From positions 2,542,001 through 2,606,000 of the forward strand of contig NZ_CP108508.1 of assembly GCF_035917275.1 (NCBI RefSeq): DNA of 64,000 nucleotides. The letters run 5' to 3'. Below, piece by piece: positions 32,144 through 43,727 of the stretch; positions within the stretch are counted from its first letter, which is position 1; every line of letters begins with the position of its first letter. Origin of the DNA: Streptomyces sp. NBC_01237. GTDB lineage: Bacteria > Actinomycetota > Actinomycetes > Streptomycetales > Streptomycetaceae. Made by a program: the position numbers and the translations under genes. The notes under the pieces are model-generated. The model did not search any database. It was given only the letters and a program-made list of their open reading frames with translations, and was not told the DNA's origin.

Positions 32144-32581
32144 TCAGCGCTTGGCCTTGGCCCCCTTGGGGGTGACGAGACGGCTGCCCGTCCAGTCCTT
32201 GCCCGCGCTGATGCTCTTGGTCTGGGCGAGACCGGCTGTCTGGGCAGCCTCATTGATGTCACTCGGTTCGACGTATCCGTCACGGCCGGTCTTCGGCGTC
32301 ATCAGCCAGACCGTACCGCCGTCCTCGAGCAGACCGATGGCATCCACCAGCGCGTCCGTAAGGTCGCCGTCCTCGTCACGGAACCAGAGCAGGACGACGT
32401 CGGCGACGTCCTCGTAGTCCTCGTCGACGAGATCCTGGCCGGTAGTGGCCTCAATGCCCTCACGGAGCTCCAGCTCGACGTCGTCGTCGTAGCCGATCTC
32501 CTGGACCACCTGTCCGGGTTCGAACCCCAGGCGTGCTGCCGGGTTGGTCCGTTCCTCCGCGTGGTCCGCGGTCGCGCTCAC
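32144..32581 (-). CDS. DUF3052 family protein
   Basis: 145 residues, GTG start with AGGAGG 8 nt upstream. Acidic: LGFEPGQVVQEIGYDDDVE, a run of Asp/Glu (DLVDEDYEDVADVVLLWFRD), and a conserved GGTVWLMTPKTGRDGYVEPSDI then TGSRLVTPKG. Family of unknown function conserved in Actinobacteria, regularly divergent from aceE as here, so possibly tied to pyruvate dehydrogenase expression or folding; inference from context only. Confidence 0.88.
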   Translation of the reverse strand: MSATADHAEERTNPAARLGFEPGQVVQEIGYDDDVELELREGIEATTGQDLVDEDYEDVADVVLLWFRDEDGDLTDALVDAIGLLEDGGTVWLMTPKTGRDGYVEPSDINEAAQTAGLAQTKSISAGKDWTGSRLVTPKGAKAKR

Positions 32582-33063
32582 GGGATGCCTCCTGATCATG
32601 TTTCGGAAAATGCTTCAGCCACGCGCGTGCGCGGGGCATTGGCCGTAGTCCACACGGGCTCGGCGAATCGCGCAAGTACCCAGCGTGCGAGACCGCCTAA
32701 ACGGTGACGTTCCCTGCCACGTCGCCGCTACGTCCGGCGGGTCTCCCGCAGGGCCTTCGATGCCGCCCAGTCCGTATACGTCCTTCCTCAGCTTATGCCG
32801 TTTCGATCCGCCATTAGGAGTCGAACAGCCTTTGGGAACGCTTGGACGGCTTGGGCGTATGGTTGCGGTTTGGCCCGACCCATCCGTGTGCTGCCCCTAC
32901 TCGTGCCCCGGACGTGAGATTTCACCACCTGACGGTTACCCCGCGGTAGAGATGACGTTTACGCCCTCGCGGTACACGATGGAGGCGGCGCACAGCAGCC
33001 GTCCGGGGGTCCGTTCCCCGTAACCAGGCCCCGTAGAGCAGCACCGAACAGCGAAGGAACAGC
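32582..33063. other. 482-bp divergent regulatory region between DUF3052 and aceE genes
   Basis: No coding signal. Lower GC than its surroundings. TTGGGA (32832-32837) and TATGGT (32858-32863) are the only fair promoter-like hexamers toward aceE, but their 20-bp spacing is long. GAAGGAACA precedes the aceE GTG. No strong palindromic operator was seen. Confidence 0.3.
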
Positions 33064-35805
<2,742 letters not shown>

Positions 35806-35818
35806 GCACGGGGACCTG

Positions 35819-35851
35819 AAGGGCGGCGGGGCCGGTGGCCCCGCCGCCCTT
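35819..35851. terminator. Bidirectional terminator after aceE
   Basis: Perfect 15-bp stem AAGGGCGGCGGGGCC / GGCCCCGCCGCCCTT, 3-nt loop; also serves the convergent I36 gene. Confidence 0.85.
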
Positions 35852-35874
35852 CGGCGTGTCCGGCCGCCCTCGCG

Positions 35875-36288
35875 TCAGTTCTCCCAGATCTTGAAGGCCC
35901 TGACCTGGTACGGGGAGCGGGGCACCCAGGTGCCGCCGCCGGGGTACGTCTCGAACTCGCCCGTCTCCGCGCACTCCGCCGACTGGTAGGTCGTGACGGG
36001 GCGCCCGGTGCGGTTGGCGAGCGCCTGGGCTTCGCTGCCCGGGGGCAGCGGGACGCAGCTCTCGATGTCGACGGCGGACAGTTCATGGGTCTGCCGGGCG
36101 CCGGTGAAGTCGGGCTTCTTCCAGAGGCAGAGCTGACCCGCCCCGCAGGTGCCGAGCCGGACTCCGGCGGCCTTCGGTGCGGTGCCGGCCCCGGGTGCCG
36201 CTCCGGCTCCGGCCGGGATCAGGGCGGCGGCCTGTGGAACGAGTGCGGTGACGGCCAGGGCCGCGGCGGCGAGAACGGTCGTACGCAT
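35875..36288 (-). CDS. Secreted peptidase-inhibitor family I36 (SMI-like) protein
   Basis: 137 residues. Signal peptide MRTTVLAAAALAVTALVPQA with Ala-rich cleavage region. The mature domain has four Cys and the family core CGAGQLCLWKKPDFTGA, a beta/gamma-crystallin-like fold found in the Streptomyces metalloproteinase inhibitor group; also SAVDIESCVPLPPGSEAQAL and YQSAECAETGEFETY. Extracellular; inhibitor activity is inferred from the family only. Confidence 0.82.
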   Translation of the reverse strand: MRTTVLAAAALAVTALVPQAAALIPAGAGAAPGAGTAPKAAGVRLGTCGAGQLCLWKKPDFTGARQTHELSAVDIESCVPLPPGSEAQALANRTGRPVTTYQSAECAETGEFETYPGGGTWVPRSPYQVRAFKIWEN

Positions 36289-36387
36289 GATGGATCAACC
36301 CCCGTTGTCGTGCGGATCTTCTGATCGCACCCTGACCTGCGGAGCAAGGCCCGGGGAAGGGGGCCGGGGCCGGATCACCCTGATAGG

Positions 36388-36422
36388 CGACAGCCCCGCC
36401 GGAGGGTCCGGCGGGGCTGTCG
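36388..36422. terminator. Terminator after the TetR-controlled exporter
   Basis: Perfect 16-bp stem CGACAGCCCCGCCGGA / TCCGGCGGGGCTGTCG, 3-nt loop, 42 bp past the exporter's stop (minus strand). Confidence 0.85.
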
Positions 36423-36463
36423 TTCGCGCTGTGTTGACGCTCGCGCGCCGTCGGGGGGCGGGG

Positions 36464-38074
36464 TCAGATGTGGCCGACTCCGGCGCCCGCCTCGGCGTTC
36501 GCACCGCGCTTGGTGAGCATGGCGACCAGCGCCGCGATCACCGCGACGATGCCCGAGACCATGAACGCGGTGCTCATGCCCGACACGAACGTGTCATGGG
36601 CGACGCCCGCGATCTTCGCCGCGATCTCCGGCGGGGTGCCCGGCGCGATCGGCGGCATGCCGACCTCGACGGCCGAGGACGCCTGCTCCAGCTTCTCGCC
36701 GGAGACCGGCGGAAGTTCCGCCGCCGCCCAGTTGTCGGCGAGCTTGGAGTCGACCTGGGAGGCCATGACGGCACCCAGCACCGCCGTACCGAGGCTGCCG
36801 CCGACCTGCATGCCGGCCTGCTGGAGACCGCCCGCGACACCGGAGAGCTCCATCGGGGCGTTGCCCACGATGACCTCGGTGGCGCCGACCATGACCGGCG
36901 CGAGGCCGAGGCCGAGCAGGGCGAACCAGATCGACATGGTCAGGGTGCCGGTGCCGATGGTCAGCTGGGACATCCCGAAGCAGGCGATCGCGGTGCAGAC
37001 CATGCCGCCGACGAGCGGGACGCGTGGGCCGAACTTGGTGATCAGAGCACCCGCGACGGGCGACGCGACGATCATCATCGCGGTCAGCGGCAGCAGGTGG
37101 AGCCCGCTGTCGACCGGGCTCATGCCGTGCACGTTCTGGAGGTAGAAGGTGACGAAGAACAGCCCGCCCATGAAGGAGAAGGCCATCAGCACCATGAGGA
37201 CCACACCCGCGGACAGCGGGAGGGACTTGAACATCGCCAGCGGGATCAGCGGCTCGCGCACGTTCTTCTGGGAGAGCGCGAAGACGAAGAACAGGACCAC
37301 GGCGGCGCCGAGGAAGCCGAGCGTCTTGTAGTCGCCCCAGCCCCATTCCGCGCCCTTGATCAGGGCCCAGATCAGACAGAACATCGCCTGGGACAGCAGG
37401 ACGATGCCGCCGATGTCGAACGAGCGCGGGGCGTTCTCGGCGCGGTGGTCCCTGAGGATCACGATGCCGAGGACGACGGCGATCACACCGACCGGCACGT
37501 TGATGAAGAAGACGGACTGCCAGCTGACGTGCTCCACGAGCACGCCGCCGAGGATCGGACCGCCCGCGGTCGAGGCGCCGATCACCATGCCCCAGATGCC
37601 GATCGCCATGTTCAGCTTCTCGGCCGGGAAGGTGGCGCGCAGCAGGCCGAGCGCGGCCGGCATCAGCAGGGCGCCGAAGAGACCCTGGAGCACCCGGAAC
37701 ACGATCACCAGGGCCACGCTGTCGGAGAGGCCGATGGCCCCGGATGCCGCGGCGAAGCCCACGACACCTATGAGGAAGGTCTGGCGGTGGCCGAACCGGT
37801 CACCGAGTTTGCCCGCGGTGATCAGGGAGACCGCGAGGGCGAGCATGTATCCGTTGGTGATCCACTGGACGTCGGCGAGCGAGGCGCCGAGGTCCTTCTG
37901 GATGGCGGGGTTGGCGATCGCGACGATCGTGCCGTCGAGCGCGACCATCATCACGCCGATGGCCACGGCGAAGAGCGTCAGCCAGGGATGGCCGCGCAGC
38001 CCCTTGGCCGGTGCGGGAACGAGCGTGTCTTCCGGCTCCCGCGAAGCCTTCTCGACGGTGGTCTGACTAGTCAT
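36464..38074 (-). CDS. DHA2-family MFS drug exporter under TetR control
   Basis: 536 residues, 14 helices. Markers: ALDGTIVAIANPAIQKDLG (motif D1), GKLGDRFGHRQTFLIG (loop 2-3), GPILGGVLVEHVSWQSVFF (motif C plus SW-VFxIN), and conserved GLGLAPVMVGATEVIVG. Complete exporter in the inner membrane, likely handling lipophilic cations or antibiotics. Divergent from a TetR gene with two palindromic operators in between; the -10 (TAGTCT) sits right before the ATG, so the mRNA is probably leaderless. Confidence 0.92.
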   Translation of the reverse strand: MTSQTTVEKASREPEDTLVPAPAKGLRGHPWLTLFAVAIGVMMVALDGTIVAIANPAIQKDLGASLADVQWITNGYMLALAVSLITAGKLGDRFGHRQTFLIGVVGFAAASGAIGLSDSVALVIVFRVLQGLFGALLMPAALGLLRATFPAEKLNMAIGIWGMVIGASTAGGPILGGVLVEHVSWQSVFFINVPVGVIAVVLGIVILRDHRAENAPRSFDIGGIVLLSQAMFCLIWALIKGAEWGWGDYKTLGFLGAAVVLFFVFALSQKNVREPLIPLAMFKSLPLSAGVVLMVLMAFSFMGGLFFVTFYLQNVHGMSPVDSGLHLLPLTAMMIVASPVAGALITKFGPRVPLVGGMVCTAIACFGMSQLTIGTGTLTMSIWFALLGLGLAPVMVGATEVIVGNAPMELSGVAGGLQQAGMQVGGSLGTAVLGAVMASQVDSKLADNWAAAELPPVSGEKLEQASSAVEVGMPPIAPGTPPEIAAKIAGVAHDTFVSGMSTAFMVSGIVAVIAALVAMLTKRGANAEAGAGVGHI

Positions 38075-38080
38075 ACGGGG

Positions 38081-38135
38081 AGACTAGTGACAGTCACTGA
38101 CAGTTGACAAACCATTTCACAAGACAGTAACTGTC
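38081..38135. promoter_or_regulatory. Divergent promoters with two TetR operators
   Basis: Exporter (minus): -35 TTGTCA (38105-38110), -10 TAGTCT (38081-38086), 18-bp spacer containing palindrome AGTGAC-A-GTCACT (38086-38098). Regulator (plus): -35 TTGACA (38104-38109), -10 TAACTG (38128-38133), 18-bp spacer, with palindrome GACAGT-A-ACTGTC (38123-38135) over the -10. TGACAGT recurs in both. The two -35 boxes overlap back to back. Confidence 0.75.
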
Positions 38136-38189
38136 ACGTAGCTCACAGGTAAGCTGAGCTGGACAAAGCGTCGAAAAGAGGACCGGTAA

Positions 38190-38876
38190 GTGACCGACGG
38201 GCAGCGCGGCGAGCACCCGGCAGGGCTGCGCGAACGCAAGAAACAGCGCACCCGCGACGCCCTGCTGCACGCCGCCTTCGATCTTTTCATCACCCAGGGA
38301 TACGAGCGGACCACCGTCGACGAGATCGTCGACGCGGTCGAGGTCTCCCAGCGCACCTTCTTCCGCTACTTCGCGAGCAAGGAGGACACCGCCTTCGCCG
38401 TCCAGGAGATGGTGGAGTCCCGCTTCCTGTCGGAGCTGCGTCAACGCCCGGCCGCGGAGGCCCCTTTCGAGGCAATGCGCCGTGCCGTGCTGTGCGCCTG
38501 GAACAGTATCGGCGAGTGCATGGAGGAAGTCGTCACGGTCGACCTCCATGTGCGGATCTACCAGCTGATCGAGTCGACCCCGTCCCTGCTTGCCGCCCAT
38601 ATGCGGCGGGGCATCGACCTGGAGGAGCAGATCGCCCGCCTGATCGCGGACCGGGAAGGGCTCGACCTGGCGACCGACCCGCGGCCTCGGGTCGCCGTGG
38701 CGGCGTTCTGCGGGGTGATGCGGGTGGCCGGGCAGCTGTGGGGTCAGGGCCGGGACCCGAGCCTGAATTCCCTGCGCTCACTGACCGAGGTGTACCTGGA
38801 CCAGCTCGGCCCGGCCCTCGCGGACGACTGGCGCCGCAAAGCACCCCTCGACGCGCGGGACGCCCTCCCGTCCTGA
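38190..38876 (+). CDS. TetR-family repressor
   Basis: 228 residues, GTG start. N-terminal HTH: RTRDALLHAAFDLFITQGYE then TTVDEIVDAVEVSQRTFFRYF, the TetR signature. The C-terminal helical ligand domain (SIGECMEEVVTVDLHVRIYQLI, VAVAAFCGVMRVAGQLWG) resembles regulators of multidrug exporters. It likely represses both itself and the divergent exporter through the operators at 38086-38135 and is released by an exporter substrate; ligand unknown. Confidence 0.92.
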   Translation: MTDGQRGEHPAGLRERKKQRTRDALLHAAFDLFITQGYERTTVDEIVDAVEVSQRTFFRYFASKEDTAFAVQEMVESRFLSELRQRPAAEAPFEAMRRAVLCAWNSIGECMEEVVTVDLHVRIYQLIESTPSLLAAHMRRGIDLEEQIARLIADREGLDLATDPRPRVAVAAFCGVMRVAGQLWGQGRDPSLNSLRSLTEVYLDQLGPALADDWRRKAPLDARDALPS

Positions 38877-39146
38877 GGCCCCTGAGCCGCGGCGCCGTCC
38901 ACCCGCGCACGCCCGGCCGGTCCGTCCGTGCCGCAGCTCTCGGCCTCCGCCGTGGCCGACCTCACACCCACTCACACGCCGGTGCGCGCATCGGACATGA
39001 GCACGGGTCGACGGGCCCCGGAGCGCGCCGGAGCGTACGCGAGTCGCCTACGGAGCGTCAGGAATCCGGCGTCGATTCCTCGTAGCCCAGTGATGTGCGT
39101 CACCCTCGTAACGGCGGTCGTCGCACGTCTCCTAATGTGTGGGGCA

Positions 39147-40358
39147 GTGACTTCCTTCGACTCCTCCCCCACGTTGACCGCCTGGCGCGCGCTGCTCGCC
39201 GTCGCGGTCGTGTTCGTGATGCTGGCGACCACGGGCTGGACCGCCGTCCGCCAGCAACGCTCCGACGAGCCGCGCGAGATCGCCCTCGCCTCGTGGGCGC
39301 GGGACCGCATAGCGGGTCACGCGCTGCCGGACGTCACCGCGCCGCCCTACCGGCTGGCCCACTTCTTCGCCACGCTGACCACCGGACAGCAGGTGGCGCT
39401 CGCGGACAAGTACCCCCTGGTCGTGGGAAATCTGAACGGCGCCCCGGTCACCCTGCGCTACCACGCCAACCGGCTGGCCCTGAAGCAGGCGCAGTCCGTG
39501 GAGTCCGCCCGGACCCACGACAGCACGCTCTCCCCGGACGGCCGGGGCGAGGCGGTGCACCGGCTGGAGCGCTTCCGGTCGATGCTCGCGAAGAACCGGC
39601 AGATCCTGGCCTTCGATCCGTCCGGGAAGGGCCGTGCCGCCGAGGTCTTCGGCGATCTCGACCGGGCCTCCCGGGTCTCCGTCGTGGTGCCGGGCGTCGA
39701 CACCAATCTGCTGACGCTGGAGCGGTCCGCCGGACGCACGTACTCGGCGCCGGTCGGCATGGCTCGGTCGCTGTACGGGGCCGAGCGCGCCGCCCGCCCC
39801 GGCACCCCTACCGCCGTCATCGCCTGGGCCGACTACACCGCCCCCGCGGGCATCGGCATGGACGCCGCCCTCGGCCGGCTCGCGGCGGTCGGGGCGGTCC
39901 GGCTGAACGCCATGGTGAGCGCGCTGCCGGGCACCTCGGCCGTCTCGCTCTTCTGCCACAGCTACGGCTCCGTGCTGTGCGGGGTCGCCGCCCACAAGGT
40001 GCCGGCGAGGGTGTCCGACATCGCTGTCGCGGGCAGCCCCGGCATGCGGGCCGACAGCGCCGAGCAGCTGGACACCGACGCCAGGGTGTGGGCGATGCGG
40101 GACCGCGACGACTGGATCCAGGACGTGCCGTACCTGGCGGTCGGCGGGATCGGTCACGGGGCCGACCCGGTCGACCCGGACTTCGGGGCGCGGATCGTGT
40201 CGGCGGGCGACGCGATCGGCCACAGCGGCTATTTCGAGCCGGGCACCGAAAGCCTGAGCAACTTCGCCGCGATCGGTGTGGGCGCGTACGGTTCGGTCAG
40301 CTGTGCGGGGGCCGACAGCGCCTGCCACAGCGGTATTTCCGGCGAGCAGGACACCTGA
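39147..40358 (+). CDS. Secreted/membrane alpha/beta hydrolase (DUF1023-like), paralogue A
   Basis: 403 residues from the GTG (TGGGGCA upstream; an ATG 12 nt earlier is possible). One N-terminal membrane helix (WRALLAVAVVFVMLATTGW) places the enzyme outside. Hydrolase fold with nucleophile elbow LFCHSYGSVLCG (Ser between His-Tyr), oxyanion region VVVPGVDTN, acid region near RDDWIQDVP and catalytic His in GHSGYFEPG. The first Gly of GxSxG is replaced by Cys. Clearly paralogous to the gene at 43728 (LVVGNLNGAPVTLRY, QILAFDPSGKG). Substrate unknown. Confidence 0.82.
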   Translation: MTSFDSSPTLTAWRALLAVAVVFVMLATTGWTAVRQQRSDEPREIALASWARDRIAGHALPDVTAPPYRLAHFFATLTTGQQVALADKYPLVVGNLNGAPVTLRYHANRLALKQAQSVESARTHDSTLSPDGRGEAVHRLERFRSMLAKNRQILAFDPSGKGRAAEVFGDLDRASRVSVVVPGVDTNLLTLERSAGRTYSAPVGMARSLYGAERAARPGTPTAVIAWADYTAPAGIGMDAALGRLAAVGAVRLNAMVSALPGTSAVSLFCHSYGSVLCGVAAHKVPARVSDIAVAGSPGMRADSAEQLDTDARVWAMRDRDDWIQDVPYLAVGGIGHGADPVDPDFGARIVSAGDAIGHSGYFEPGTESLSNFAAIGVGAYGSVSCAGADSACHSGISGEQDT

Positions 40359-40444
40359 CGCGCGTAGAGCGCGGTGGCTGTCCGATGAATTGCGACTTAC
40401 GCCGAGGGGGGACGTACGGGCCTGTGCCACATACGATGAGGCAC

Positions 40445-41413
40445 ATGGGTGATGTGCTGGCCGGAATTCATGCCACCTGGGAGTTCGACACCGACTCCGT
40501 GCTCATCCGCTTCGAACGGGGTATCCGCACGCCGAAGCTCTTCCAGAGCCTGCGTGAACGCCGCATCCCGTATGCGGCGTTGGCGTCGGTGACGCTTACC
40601 CCCGGCAAGCGGGGCACGGTGGTTCTTCACGCGGTGCCGAGACCGGGTGCCGATCCGCTTGTCGAGGCTGCCGCGGGACAGCTGAAGGACGGGTGCGACC
40701 CGTACCGCCTGGTGCTTCCGGCGGAACGGGAGGTGCTCGCCGAGTACTACGCGGACGAGCTGCGCGCCCTGCTGGGACCCGATGACGGCATACCCGCCGA
40801 CCGGTTCCTGGTCACCGCTCCCGAGGCGCCGATGCACTTCAAGGCGTACGACGGCAGAGCCAGCTTCGACGGGGAGCGGATCTCCTTCCGGTGGTCGTGG
40901 ACCGGTGCCTCCAGCGCCAAGTGGAAGGCGGGCGACCAGACGTTCCCGGTGGCCGAACTGTGCGGGGTCGAATGGCGTTCGCCCGAGGCGCTCGAAGGCT
41001 ATCTGCGCCTCGTGCCCCGTACGGCGGTGGCGGTGACCGGCGGCGCGGGCGGCCGTCCCGGCGACCCGCACGGACCGGCCGGTCCCGTCGCCCCGGCGTC
41101 CTCGGTCCCCGGGGCCGCCCGCCCCGACACCGGACACCCGGCACGGGCGGACCAGGACCCGGCGGCGGTGCTCTTCGGCCTCGGCTACGGGCCGGTGCAC
41201 GAGTCACTGCCCTTCGCCGCAGCCGTACTGGAGTCCGTGCGCAGGACCCAGCCCGCGCCGGACGGGCCCGCCCCGGTCCTGGTGGGCGCCGGGCGGCGCG
41301 ATCCGGCGGACATCGCCGAGCGGATACGGCACCTCGGGGAGCTGCATCAGGCCGGTCTGGTGACCGACCACGAGTACAGCGCGAAGAAGGCGCAACTGCT
41401 GGCGGAGCTGTAG
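40445..41413 (+). CDS. DUF4429 domain protein with C-terminal SHOCT
   Basis: 322 residues. Two DUF4429 modules: GIHATWEFDTDSVLIRFERG to RRIPYAALASVTLTPGKRG, and a second at FKAYDGRASFDGERISFRW to FPVAELCGVEWRSPEALEG. A Pro/Gly-rich linker leads to a SHOCT helix pair (IAERIRHLGELHQAGLVTDHEYSAKKAQLL). These domains occur in PH-like membrane-surface proteins; function unknown. The start is taken at MGDVLAG, the usual family N-terminus; an ATG 9 nt earlier is possible. Lies between paralogue A and a two-component operon. Confidence 0.85.
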   Translation: MGDVLAGIHATWEFDTDSVLIRFERGIRTPKLFQSLRERRIPYAALASVTLTPGKRGTVVLHAVPRPGADPLVEAAAGQLKDGCDPYRLVLPAEREVLAEYYADELRALLGPDDGIPADRFLVTAPEAPMHFKAYDGRASFDGERISFRWSWTGASSAKWKAGDQTFPVAELCGVEWRSPEALEGYLRLVPRTAVAVTGGAGGRPGDPHGPAGPVAPASSVPGAARPDTGHPARADQDPAAVLFGLGYGPVHESLPFAAAVLESVRRTQPAPDGPAPVLVGAGRRDPADIAERIRHLGELHQAGLVTDHEYSAKKAQLLAEL

Positions 41414-41551
41414 GGAGCGCGGGGAGCGCGGTCCCACCCGCGGCCCCGCACCCCCGTCCCCGCACCCCGTACCCGGGTATGACGGGCGGCGGGCGGTTCG
41501 ACACCCGGGTATGACGCCGTGGGCAGCCGTCCTGCCTAGGCTGATCGGGCC

Positions 41552-42904
41552 ATGTCCACTTCCCCCGCCGGGCCGCCGCCGCCCGCCGATGGTCCGCTGA
41601 GCGCCGCCCGCCGCAATCTGCGCGAGCTCGCCCACGGGCTGTCCCACGCGTCCCATCCGCCCACTCCGCTCCTGGCCGGTGCCCCGAAACGGTGGCAGCG
41701 GCTGCTTCCGTACGCGGTGGTGATCGCGCTCGTCGCCACCTTCGTCCCGGTCACCATCAACGTCCTGACCGCGCAGTACGGTCTGACGGGAGGTATGGCC
41801 GGGGCCCTGGCCGTCGCCCAGGCCGCCCCGCTGCTGATGCTGGCGCACCGGCCCCTCCATGCCTGGTGGATCGTCTTTCCCGCCGACATCCTCGGCGCGC
41901 TCGTCCTCCTGTCGAAGCCGGTCGAGAAGTACGACATCTGGCCGTGGACCCCGCCGGTGATCGTCGGCTATCTGTTCCTGCTGCTGGCGATCGGTCTGCG
42001 CGAGACCCGGCGGACCGTGATCGGTGTCTGGCTGCTGACGGGCACCGCCGGTCTGGTGCTGCATCTGGTCGCGCCCGAGCGCAGCAACGGCAGCGCGCTG
42101 CTGCTGTTCATCCTCGGCGCGGTGGTGCTGGTGATCGGGACCGCGGTACGGGAACGGGCCGAGGCACAGCGCCGGCTCGCCGAGCAGGAGACCATCAACG
42201 AGACCGAGCGGGCGCAGCGCACGCTGCTGGAGGAGCGGACCCGGATCGCCCGCGAGCTGCACGACGTGGTGGCGCACCACATGTCGGTGATCACGGTGCA
42301 GGCCGACTCAGCCCCGTACCGGATCAGCGGTCTGTCGGACGAGGCGCGCGAGGAGTTCACGGCCATCGCGGCCGGTGCGCGGGAGTCGCTGGGCGAGATG
42401 CGGCGGCTGCTGTCGGTGCTGCGCAGTGACGGCACGGAGGGCGACCGGGCGCCGCAGCCCGGCATCGACCGTGTGCAGCAGCTGGTGGAGGCGACGGTGC
42501 GGGCGGGGGTGCCGGCCGAGCTGTCGCTGGCGGCGGATCTCGGCGAGGTGCCGTCGGCGGTGGATCTGTCGGCGTACCGCATCGTGCAGGAGGCGCTGGC
42601 CAATGTGATCCGGCACGCGCCGGGGGCGCGGACCCAGGTGTCCATCACGGCGGGCGCGGGCCATCTGACGGTGCTGGTCGTCAACAGCCCGGCCGAACTG
42701 ACCCGTTCGCCGCTGGAGACGACGGGGACCGGGCACGGGCTGGTCGGGATGCGCGAGCGCGTACGGTTGACCGGCGGATCCCTGGACACGGGCCCGCTGC
42801 CCGACGGGGGTTTCCGGGTGGCCGCCCGGATGCCGCTGCCACCGGCCGAAACCACGTCGGCCCGGCCGGCTCCGTCCGCCCACCCGACTTCGGAGGACTC
42901 TTGA
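41552..42904 (+). CDS. NarL-type sensor histidine kinase
   Basis: 450 residues. Five to six membrane helices between about 50 and 200 (LLPYAVVIALVATFVPVTI, VIVGYLFLLLAIGL, LFILGAVVLVIGT). HisKA_3 dimerisation domain with phospho-His in RIARELHDVVAHHMSVI (about H237), and HATPase with GTGHGLVGMRERVRLTGG. An Ala/Pro tail ends it. Sits directly before its regulator with a TTGA overlap. Membrane-bound; the short extracytoplasmic loops suggest it senses the membrane itself. Confidence 0.92.
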   Translation: MSTSPAGPPPPADGPLSAARRNLRELAHGLSHASHPPTPLLAGAPKRWQRLLPYAVVIALVATFVPVTINVLTAQYGLTGGMAGALAVAQAAPLLMLAHRPLHAWWIVFPADILGALVLLSKPVEKYDIWPWTPPVIVGYLFLLLAIGLRETRRTVIGVWLLTGTAGLVLHLVAPERSNGSALLLFILGAVVLVIGTAVRERAEAQRRLAEQETINETERAQRTLLEERTRIARELHDVVAHHMSVITVQADSAPYRISGLSDEAREEFTAIAAGARESLGEMRRLLSVLRSDGTEGDRAPQPGIDRVQQLVEATVRAGVPAELSLAADLGEVPSAVDLSAYRIVQEALANVIRHAPGARTQVSITAGAGHLTVLVVNSPAELTRSPLETTGTGHGLVGMRERVRLTGGSLDTGPLPDGGFRVAARMPLPPAETTSARPAPSAHPTSEDS

Positions 42905-43590
42905 CCATCCGCGTGATCATCGTCGACGACCAGGCCATGGTGCGGGCAGGGTTCGCGGCGCTGCTGTCGGCGCAGAGCGACATCGACGTGGTGGGCGAGG
43001 CGCCGGACGGGCGCCGGGGCGTCGAGGTGAGCCGGAACCAGCATCCCGATGTGGTGCTGATGGATGTCCGGATGCCCGAGATGGACGGACTGGCGGCGGC
43101 ACGTGAGCTGTTGAACCCGCCGGTGGGCGTGGTGCACCGGCCGAAGGTGCTGATGCTCACCACCTTCGACGTGGACGACTACGTGTACGAGGCGCTGCGC
43201 GCCGGCGCGTCCGGGTTCCTGCTGAAGGACGCCCCGCCGGCGGACCTGATCTCGGCGGTACGGGTGGTGGCGGCGGGGGACGCGTTGCTGGCGCCGTCCG
43301 TGACCCGTCGCCTGATCGCGGACTTCGCGGCTCAGCGGCCGTCCGGGGCGGCCCGCAGCGGGCCCGCGCTGCGGCTGAACGGGCTCACGCCGCGCGAGAG
43401 CGAGGTGCTGGAGCTGATCGCGCGGGGGCTGTCCAACCAGGAGATCGCGGGGCGGCTGGTGCTGGCCGAGCAGACGGTGAAGACGCACATCGGCCGGGTG
43501 CTGGCCAAGCTGGATCTGCGGGACCGGGCGCAGGCGGTGATCTTCGCGTACGAGTCGGGGCTGGTGGCGCCGGGGGACACGGGGGCGTAG
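42901..43590 (+). CDS. NarL/LuxR-type response regulator
   Basis: 229 residues with a TTG start that overlaps the kinase stop (TTGA), giving coupled translation. Receiver domain: VIIVDDQAMVRAGF, phospho-Asp D55 in VVLMDVRMPEMDG, Lys in GFLLKDAPP. LuxR HTH: LTPRESEVLELIARGLSNQE with TVKTHIGRVLAKL. Partner of the kinase upstream; the adjacent paralogous hydrolases are plausible targets, by proximity only. Confidence 0.93.
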   Translation: MTIRVIIVDDQAMVRAGFAALLSAQSDIDVVGEAPDGRRGVEVSRNQHPDVVLMDVRMPEMDGLAAARELLNPPVGVVHRPKVLMLTTFDVDDYVYEALRAGASGFLLKDAPPADLISAVRVVAAGDALLAPSVTRRLIADFAAQRPSGAARSGPALRLNGLTPRESEVLELIARGLSNQEIAGRLVLAEQTVKTHIGRVLAKLDLRDRAQAVIFAYESGLVAPGDTGA

Positions 43591-43727
43591 CGCCCCGGGT
43601 CATACACCCCCTACCCCGGTATCACCTCGCACTTGGCTCCCCGGTGTGACGCTCTTCCCCCCGTCCTCTTCCTACCTTCCTCTCCGTCGCGCCGATCGGC
43701 GTACGACAGCCGGAGAGGGAGGGCGAG

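Noticed and set aside
36149..38107. 652-codon plus-strand ORF opposite the exporter
   Set aside because: Antisense shadow rich in Asp/Arg/His; the exporter on the minus strand has full family motifs.
38928..39146. N-terminal extension of hydrolase A to 38928
   Set aside because: It would precede the membrane helix with 73 unlikely residues; the GTG at 39147 has a purine-rich site and matches the paralogue's layout.
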